From positions 1-19,356 of the forward strand of contig JAVBLD010000067.1 in assembly GCA_031553705.1 (NCBI GenBank): DNA of 19,356 bases. The letters are read 5' to 3'. Source of the stretch: JAVBLD01 sp031553705. Its GTDB lineage: Bacteria; Bacteroidota; Bacteroidia; Bacteroidales; Marinifilaceae. The number at the start of each line of letters is the position of its first letter. The first letter of the stretch is position 1. This document shows positions 14,309 to 19,356 of this stretch, one piece after another. The notes under the pieces were generated by a model. It saw nothing but the letters and a program-made list of their open reading frames with translations. It did no database searches and was not told the DNA's origin. The position numbers and the translations under genes were made by a program.

Positions 14309-17300
14309 TCAATACCCACTCTTTCGTTGGTGTTGAAGCGCCTGGTAAATGACGTTCTGAATATTGGTCCGTATATTTTCTTCGCTCAATTTTGTATTGA
14401 ATTCGTCCGGATAGGTACGATTGGACAGAAAGATATAAATCAATTTATTATCCGGATCACACCATGCCATTGTTCCGGTAAATCCGGTATGTCCGAAGCT
14501 GGACGGGGGAGCTGTATGACAGGTGGGACCGGGTTTTTTAGGATCAGTTTCCGGTTTGTCAAATCCCAATGCACGGCGGTTTAGCGAAAAATTGTCGTTT
14601 TTCTGGACAAATGTATTTACTGTCGCCGGCGAGAAAAATTGCTCTCCTCCATAACAGCCTTCTTCCAAATATACATCCATTATTTTTGCCAAGTCCTCGG
14701 CCGTAGAGAATAGGCCGGCATGTCCGGCAACTCCCCCCAGAATAGCTGCTGCGGGGTCGTGTACGGTGCCTTTGATCTCCGTTTTCCGATATACTTTATC
14801 TATACTCGACGGTATGATGTATTTCTGGTTCAGTTGTTCGCTGCAGGGGAAGCCGGTATTATAAGCTCCGAGTTTTTTATAAAATGTGTTATGGCAGAAG
14901 AGGTCAAAGTCTTCTTGTGTTATCTCCTCCAAAGCGTATTTTAATAAGATAAACCCCAGGTCGCTATACAGATACTCCTTCTTTTTGTTCAGTTCCGAAT
15001 TCAGGATGCTGTTCATAATCGAATCGCGGTACCCTTCGTAGATGTATATCCCGGGCGCCACATAATCATATCCCGGTTTGTCGTTGTTGGAAATTGTACT
15101 GTCCCTATAGCGGTAGTTCGGATTGATGTATAGTCTGTCTTTTACTTTTACGGTATTGTATTTTGTGCGGGCTGCGGAAAATAGAGGACCCGGTAGCGAT
15201 TTCTTGTCCACAGCATCGGTCAAAAAAAGGATCTGGCTCTTCAGTCCGGCATTATGGCATAGTACTTCTTTTACCGTGATCTCCTTTTTGTTGGTCTCCA
15301 GCAACGGGGTGAAGTAAGTGGACAACGGAGCATCGAGCACCAGTTTGTGTTCGTCGTATAATTTCATTATGGCCGGAAGGGTGGCTGATATTTTTGTAAT
15401 GGATGCCACGTCGTATATATTGGAAGTGTGGTTTGCCACATCCTGCCGGTAAGTGTTGTAACCGAAGGCTTTGTTGTATATGATATAGCCGTCTTTGGCG
15501 ATCAGTACCTGGCAACCCGGTGTAGCATGTTTCCGGATCGCCATTTTACATATCGTGTCGATTTCGGCCAATGCAAAAGAGGTGATCCCGCACATTTCCG
15601 GCATTGCGTATCCTAACCGTGTTTTACTTGTCCTGATGCCTGTTCCTGCAGAGAAGTCAGGGTCCACTCCTACCGGTAGTTTACCTTTCAGGGCAATTCC
15701 GCCGAAGATTGCCTGGGCGGCATATTGTTGTGCATACAAGTGTTCGTCGTAGCTAACGAGGAGGGCGTCTATTTCCAGTCCGGTATATTTTGCCAGCCCG
15801 TATGGCGTTGCCGGCTGACACAGGATAAGACGTTTCCCGCCCAGTTGTTGTATCAATCGGGCCAGATCGTCAGAGTAGCCGAAGTTGTGGGCAGGGCTGT
15901 CGCTTGCACAACCGTTATAAATAATCACACAATTGTAGTCGGATAATTTTTTAGCCAGATCGGTTGTCTGATTATCCGTCAATTGCCTGTCGCAGGTAAG
16001 TTGGTATATCGGCGCATATCTGGCGAGCATCGTCTGAAAGCTATTAACGGTCTTTCCGCCGAAATTCAGACATGCAATATTTAATGTGTCCAGAGATTTC
16101 AGCGGGATAAGGGAATTTTGGTTTTTTATCAAGGTGATCGCTTCCTTGTACAGGGTTTGTTTCAGGCAAAAATCCGCCGGGGTATTTATCCGGCTCCATA
16201 AGCCGGACGTACTGAGTGGTAATGTATTTGGTAATACGTAGTTATATTTGGCTTGCAGTATTTTCCAACATTTTTCGTCGATTGTTTTTTCACTTAGTAT
16301 ACCATCGGCGATGGCCTGTTTTATTTTTGCGATGGCTTTATCAATGTTTCCCGGCATTACCAGTATATCATTTCCTGCCAGCAGAGCTTTTAATTCTACT
16401 CCTCCGGAAGAGAGATCCTGTGCAACACCTTTCATATTCAACGCATCGGTAAAACAGAGGCCGGCGTATCTGAGATTTTGTCTCAGGTACCAGTTGATGA
16501 TTGCCGGAGAGAGCGAAGCCGGTGTGCCGGTCGAGTCGAGTGCCGGAACGTTCAGATGTGAGATCATGATGGCCGGGATTCGGGCCTCGATCATTTTCCT
16601 GTACGGATACAGCTCGATCGAGTCGAGCTGACCGGAGGTGCGGTTGATGGATGGTAAAGCGTGGTGGGAATCCGTATCCGTATCCCCATGTCCCGGGAAA
16701 TGCTTGGCGACAGGCAGGACCTTCATTGAAAGGGAACCTTTCATATACATGATTGCTTTCCGGGTGGTATTTTCCCTCCTCTCTCCGAAAGAACGCGTTC
16801 CGATGACCGGATTGCGCGGATTGTTATTGATGTCTACTACCGGTGCAAAATTGATATGTACGCCCAATTCACGGCAATGTTTGGCAATTGTGGCTCCCAG
16901 TTTGTATGCCAGGCTATCGTCGCTTGTGGCCCCGATGGTAAGCATTTTCGGAAACTCCATCGCGGATTGTAGCCGCCAGCCAAGGCCGTGCTCCGCATCC
17001 ATTCCGATCAGTAGCGGGTATTTGGATGCTTTTTGATACCTGTTGGTCAGGGTGACCTGTTTGACAGGTTCTCCCTGGAAAAAGACCAGACCTCCGATAT
17101 GATATTTTTTTATCGTTTTTTCGAGTTCGTCGTCATAGTCACTGTTTTTATTGCTATAAGCCGCTATCATAAAAAGTTGACCGATTTTCTCGTTCAATGT
17201 CATGTGAGTGAGTACGGAGTCGACCCAGATTGTTTCCCGGTCCGGTTTCTGGCCGAAAACATATATTCCGGTCAAGATCAGTAATAAAAACAGGATAAAT

Positions 17301-17311
17301 ATTCTAAACAT
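14309..17311 (-). CDS. Exported GH3 beta-N-acetylglucosaminidase fused to a serine beta-lactamase-like domain
   Basis: A 1000-residue two-enzyme fusion with an N-terminal signal peptide (about residues 1-20, cleavage likely after FG). Residues about 30-360 are a NagZ-like GH3 barrel: MDAEHGLGWR (104-113), KHFPGHGDTDTDSH (203-216) with the His-Asp acid/base pair Asp214/His216, and the nucleophile Asp289 in FTDALNMKG. This histidine motif is specific to GH3 N-acetylglucosaminidases. Residues about 380-560 form the GH3 C-terminal sandwich. Residues about 585-990 are a class C beta-lactamase/esterase fold with SITK (Ser637, Lys640), YSD (782-784) in place of YxN, and HTG (941-943). Both halves keep key catalytic residues, so it could trim sugar and peptide or ester groups from muropeptides outside the cytoplasm. 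This fusion is known in Bacteroidota; the substrate is inferred. The likely promoter is at 17394-17401. Confidence 0.88.
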   Translation of the reverse strand: MFRIFILFLLLILTGIYVFGQKPDRETIWVDSVLTHMTLNEKIGQLFMIAAYSNKNSDYDDELEKTIKKYHIGGLVFFQGEPVKQVTLTNRYQKASKYPLLIGMDAEHGLGWRLQSAMEFPKMLTIGATSDDSLAYKLGATIAKHCRELGVHINFAPVVDINNNPRNPVIGTRSFGERRENTTRKAIMYMKGSLSMKVLPVAKHFPGHGDTDTDSHHALPSINRTSGQLDSIELYPYRKMIEARIPAIMISHLNVPALDSTGTPASLSPAIINWYLRQNLRYAGLCFTDALNMKGVAQDLSSGGVELKALLAGNDILVMPGNIDKAIAKIKQAIADGILSEKTIDEKCWKILQAKYNYVLPNTLPLSTSGLWSRINTPADFCLKQTLYKEAITLIKNQNSLIPLKSLDTLNIACLNFGGKTVNSFQTMLARYAPIYQLTCDRQLTDNQTTDLAKKLSDYNCVIIYNGCASDSPAHNFGYSDDLARLIQQLGGKRLILCQPATPYGLAKYTGLEIDALLVSYDEHLYAQQYAAQAIFGGIALKGKLPVGVDPDFSAGTGIRTSKTRLGYAMPEMCGITSFALAEIDTICKMAIRKHATPGCQVLIAKDGYIIYNKAFGYNTYRQDVANHTSNIYDVASITKISATLPAIMKLYDEHKLVLDAPLSTYFTPLLETNKKEITVKEVLCHNAGLKSQILFLTDAVDKKSLPGPLFSAARTKYNTVKVKDRLYINPNYRYRDSTISNNDKPGYDYVAPGIYIYEGYRDSIMNSILNSELNKKKEYLYSDLGFILLKYALEEITQEDFDLFCHNTFYKKLGAYNTGFPCSEQLNQKYIIPSSIDKVYRKTEIKGTVHDPAAAILGGVAGHAGLFSTAEDLAKIMDVYLEEGCYGGEQFFSPATVNTFVQKNDNFSLNRRALGFDKPETDPKKPGPTCHTAPPSSFGHTGFTGTMAWCDPDNKLIYIFLSNRTYPDEFNTKLSEENIRTNIQNVIYQALQHQRKSGY

Positions 17312-17381
17312 GTAATAATCTTATTGTTATGTGTGTGGTTCCCTAAAATCTATTCATTTCTTATGGACATAAACACAAATA

Positions 17382-17411
17382 GTATATACCGCACAAATGT
17401 ACAGTATATAC
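17382..17411. repeat. Twin GTATATAC palindromes in the region upstream of the GH3 gene
   Basis: Two identical 9-mers AGTATATAC occur at 17381-17389 and 17403-17411, exactly 22 bp apart, about two helical turns. Each contains the perfect palindrome GTATATAC. They flank the minus-strand -7 element TACATTTG (17401-17394), and the right one abuts the plus-strand TAACTTTG (17412-17419). This layout suggests an operator for a dimeric regulator controlling divergent transcription. Confidence 0.45.
17394..17401 (-). promoter_or_regulatory. -7 element for the GH3/beta-lactamase gene
   Basis: TACATTTG on the minus strand matches TAnnTTTG. A TTTG at 17428-17425 is 23 bp away, slightly longer than the usual 19-21. 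The predicted start near 17389 leaves about 78 untranslated bases before ATG 17311. Confidence 0.4.
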
Positions 17412-17419
17412 TAACTTTG
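17412..17419 (+). promoter_or_regulatory. Plus-strand -7 element with no clear gene behind it
   Basis: TAACTTTG matches TAnnTTTG exactly, but no -33 TTTG is seen. The 17420-17690 stretch behind it has no recognisable gene. It holds a 29-codon frame at 17538-17627 (MYEKEEYRGV...) and an ATG-poor open frame at 17415-17687 ending in LYNTLNIANTNKERSFFF. The rest of 17312-17836 is gene-free as far as I can see. Confidence 0.3.
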
Positions 17420-17810
17420 TGGTACAAAAATACAAAAAGCAACTGGAATAACGGCAATATTAGGAGAAATAGAGATAAGTATTTGGTCATTAGAGTCGTT
17501 AGGTGTTGTTTTGCTATATTCTTCCAATGTGCAAAAATGTACGAAAAAGAAGAATATAGAGGAGTTAAGCAGGATTTTAGCCTCTTATCCATTGCCGTAT
17601 ATGGTTGGGAAAAAGAGAAGAAATAACCGCTTGTACAACACCCTGAACATCGCCAATACCAACAAAGAACGCTCGTTTTTCTTCTAACCGCCTGTCAAAG
17701 ATACCACTTTTTTCCACGCTAACGGGGAAATATGGATTTCAGGCTGAAAAACGGGTTTTCTTTCTATATTCCCGAATGTTTTTCATCGCTTCAAATCGCT
17801 CTGTATCAAT

Positions 17811-17818
17811 TAATTTTG
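17811..17818 (+). promoter_or_regulatory. -7 element ahead of the recombinase gene
   Basis: TAATTTTG matches TAnnTTTG and lies 18 bases before the recombinase ATG at 17837, with a predicted start near 17823. There is no obvious -33 element. Confidence 0.4.
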
Positions 17819-17836
17819 TAACTAAAAAACAGAGCA

Positions 17837-19054
17837 ATGAAACAAGAAGTGAAGGTGTCGTTCTACCTGAAAAAGAACGAGATGAAAGAGGACGGCAAGT
17901 GTCCCGTCATGGCTCGGCTTACCGTTGGTAAATCCGAAACCAAGTTCAGCGCAAAAATGACCGTGCCTGTAACATTGTGGGCTTCCGGTCGCGCCGCAGG
18001 GAAAAGTCAGGCGGCCAGTGAAATCAATCGTCAGTTGGACGATATAAGGGCATCCGCCCTGTCGCATTACCGCGAATTGTCAGCTACAAAGGATAAAGTT
18101 ACCGCCGACGATGTGAAAGTCGTCCTGCTCGGCATGGCTTACGGACAGGAAACATTGCTGGCTTATTTCCGCGCACATAATGAAAATTTCGACCTGCGTG
18201 TTGGAGTGAACCGCAAGGAAGGAACAGCGGAATCCTACCAGTACGCTTTCAATCACCTGACAAAGTTTGTAAACGAGAACTATAAACTTTCAGACATTCC
18301 GTTTACGGCATTGGACAGGTCGTTCATCGAAAAATACGACCTTCATTTGCGGGTGGACTGCAAACTTGCACCGGGCACAATCGTTTTGCTCGTTACACGG
18401 CTGGGCACTATCATCAATAATGCCATGACCGAAGGAATCATAACCGCCGACCCTTTTGCGGGTTACGAACCGGAACGCCCTGAGCGGAAGCCGAAATACC
18501 TTACTCGCAAAGAATTGAACAAGCTGATGACTACGCCACTCATCTCTCCCAAACACTATCTGATTCGTGATTTATTCCTCTTTTCCTGTTATACCGGAAT
18601 CCCTTACGGCGATATGTGCAAATTAACGGACGAGGATATTTCTGTTGCCGAAGATAATGTGGTCTGGATAAAATCTTCGCGCGGGAAAACGGGTGTCGAT
18701 TACGAAATCCCCCTGCTTGACCTCCCGTTACAGATACTTCAACGATACCGGGGCATCGAATCCGACGGACGGTTACTGCCGATGTATGAAAACGGCGAAC
18801 TGAACCGACAACTTAAACAAATTGCCGCTACTTGCGGCATTGAACGCAACCTGACCTGGCATCAAGGGCGCCATACCTACGCCACGGAAATTACGCTTTC
18901 GCAGGGCGTTCCCATTGAAACGGTAAGCCGGATGCTTGGACACACCAATATTTCGACCACGCAGATTTATGCGAAGGTGACGGATGATAAGGTGGACAAG
19001 GAAATGAAAACGCTGGAAAAACACATCAACGAACGGTTCCAATTTGCCATTTAA
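17837..19054 (+). CDS. Tyrosine site-specific recombinase with Arm DNA-binding domain
   Basis: A 405-residue integrase of the type that opens many Bacteroidales mobile elements. Residues 1-95 form the Arm-binding domain (KVSFYLKKNEMKEDGKCPVM), about 105-210 the SAM-like core-binding domain, and 220-400 the catalytic domain. Visible catalytic residues are His342 and Arg345 in WHQGRHTYAT, His369 in MLGHTN and the nucleophile Tyr378 in TTQIYAKV. Lys284 may be the beta-hairpin Lys. The usual first Arg of the TGLRxxD box is replaced: the sequence reads CYTGIPYGDM with Pro256, in line with IntDOT-like Bacteroidales recombinases that lack this Arg. Base composition is visibly more GC-rich than the AT-rich DNA just upstream, consistent with transfer. 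A second recombinase gene starts 11 bases after the stop, so the two were probably co-expressed. Confidence 0.9.
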   Translation: MKQEVKVSFYLKKNEMKEDGKCPVMARLTVGKSETKFSAKMTVPVTLWASGRAAGKSQAASEINRQLDDIRASALSHYRELSATKDKVTADDVKVVLLGMAYGQETLLAYFRAHNENFDLRVGVNRKEGTAESYQYAFNHLTKFVNENYKLSDIPFTALDRSFIEKYDLHLRVDCKLAPGTIVLLVTRLGTIINNAMTEGIITADPFAGYEPERPERKPKYLTRKELNKLMTTPLISPKHYLIRDLFLFSCYTGIPYGDMCKLTDEDISVAEDNVVWIKSSRGKTGVDYEIPLLDLPLQILQRYRGIESDGRLLPMYENGELNRQLKQIAATCGIERNLTWHQGRHTYATEITLSQGVPIETVSRMLGHTNISTTQIYAKVTDDKVDKEMKTLEKHINERFQFAI

Positions 19055-19065
19055 AAATATCAATC

Positions 19066-19216
19066 ATGGAAACAAATCATATTCAAAGCGAATCAAACAA
19101 AGGCGGGGAAAAGCGCCGCAGCACTTTTGCCATCCTGTTTTATATCAACCGCACAAAAATCCGCAAGGACGGCATGTGCCAATTGTTGTGTAAAATAAGC
19201 ATTGATGCCGAGTGGG
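19066..19216 (+). pseudogene. Truncated second Arm-domain tyrosine recombinase
   Basis: The frame from ATG 19066 gives METNHIQSESNKGGEKRRST, then FAILFYINRTKIRKDGMCQL and LCKISIDAEW, the normal start of the second recombinase of such pairs, which is usually around 400 residues. After IDAEW, where I would expect the rest of the Arm domain, the frame runs into unrelated sequence (VEKTANQTPE...) and 24-bp repeats and stops at 19317 after 83 residues. The core-binding and catalytic domains are missing, so no recombinase activity is possible from this piece. The break at about 19212-19217 coincides with the outer end of an insertion sequence. The remainder may lie beyond that element outside the window. 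The junction position is inferred from memory of homologues, good to a few bases. Confidence 0.75.
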
Positions 19217-19356
19217 TGGAAAAAACGGCTAACCAGACCCCTGAATGTCGGAGGAAAATGACCCCGGCAATCCGGTCAAAAATGACCCCCTTTTGTCGGT
19301 TCAAATTGACCCCCTGAAAACGGTTTAACCAGCCCCCTGTCAGGAAAGCGTAAAAA
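19217..19356 (+). mobile_element. End of a probable IS21-family insertion sequence (continues past the window)
   Basis: From about 19217 (TGGAAAAAACGG) the sequence loses similarity to the recombinase gene and consists of repeated motifs ending in TGACCCCC or similar. IS21-family elements start with TG and have multiple internal terminal repeats, and Bacteroidales members carry GGGGGTCAAATTGA-type ends; the sequence here agrees with that. The transposase genes istA and istB would lie to the right and are not seen, so family and boundary are inferred from the terminal repeats only. Confidence 0.6.
19226..19344 (+). repeat. Five tandem ~24-bp terminal repeats of the insertion sequence
   Basis: CGG-initiated units start at 19226, 19249, 19273, 19297 and 19321, spaced 23, 24, 24 and 24 bp. 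Their shared core is CGG-N-CAAAA-TGACCCCC; the first and last units share the variant TAACCAG-CCCCTG. In the frame of the truncated gene they encode repeating KMTP, KMTP, KLTP. They probably act as transposase-binding sites. Confidence 0.75.

Noticed and set aside
17350..17592. Minus-strand 80-residue hydrophobic frame before the GH3 gene
   Set aside because: Its Leu/Phe-rich character follows from the AT-rich DNA; it lies across the likely GH3 promoter and shows no family features.
19226..19344. Phased repeats as a CRISPR array
   Set aside because: The units are contiguous and divergent, with no unique spacers; they fit insertion-sequence terminal repeats.

Overview
The window looks like chromosomal DNA of a Bacteroidales bacterium (phylum Bacteroidota); I cannot place it to genus. 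Supporting signs are the divergent Bacteroidota-type RNA polymerase omega protein, an alpha-oxoamine synthase of the sphingolipid/sulfonolipid type, a menaquinone-type sdhCAB/frdCAB set, a GH3/beta-lactamase fusion, and an arm-domain tyrosine recombinase pair. Many genes are preceded by the Bacteroidota promoter, TTTG - about 19-21 bp - TAnnTTTG, instead of the usual -35/-10 boxes, and Shine-Dalgarno sequences are not obvious.

Layout. 1-437 (-): 5' part of a probable secreted or lipoprotein gene that leaves the window. 792-2042 (-): PLP-dependent alpha-oxoamine synthase. 2252-3478 (+): bamD and rpoZ, closed by a terminator, then coaBC (3553-4749). 4816-4980: promoter, 29-codon leader ORF, hairpin and terminator in front of pyrB-pyrI (5062-6487), which suggests leader-mediated control. 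6608-7489 (+): EamA transporter, whose stop codon overlaps that of manA (7486-8466, -). A divergent promoter region separates manA from a CPBP-type membrane protein (8694-9650, +), which overlaps an alpha/beta hydrolase (9629-10441, -) tail to tail. 10581-14117 (-): succinate dehydrogenase/fumarate reductase operon in the order sdhC-sdhA-sdhB. 14309-17311 (-): 1000-residue exported GH3 N-acetylglucosaminidase fused to a serine beta-lactamase-like domain.

From about 17.3 kb the character changes. A 525-bp gene-poor stretch carries two identical AGTATATAC sites around divergent promoter elements. It is followed by a tyrosine recombinase (17837-19054) and the start of a second recombinase (19066 onward). 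The second gene is cut after about 50 codons and runs into five tandem repeats of about 24 bp that resemble an IS21-family end. This is therefore one mobile element disrupted by another, and the insertion sequence continues beyond the window.

Most of the window is housekeeping: outer-membrane assembly, transcription, CoA, pyrimidines, anaerobic respiration, sugar-phosphate and peptidoglycan metabolism. The accessory part is the right-hand 2 kb. I see no wholly new multi-gene system. The best leads are the pyrBI leader, the twin-palindrome operator and the nested mobile-element junction. RNA genes and CRISPR arrays were not seen.
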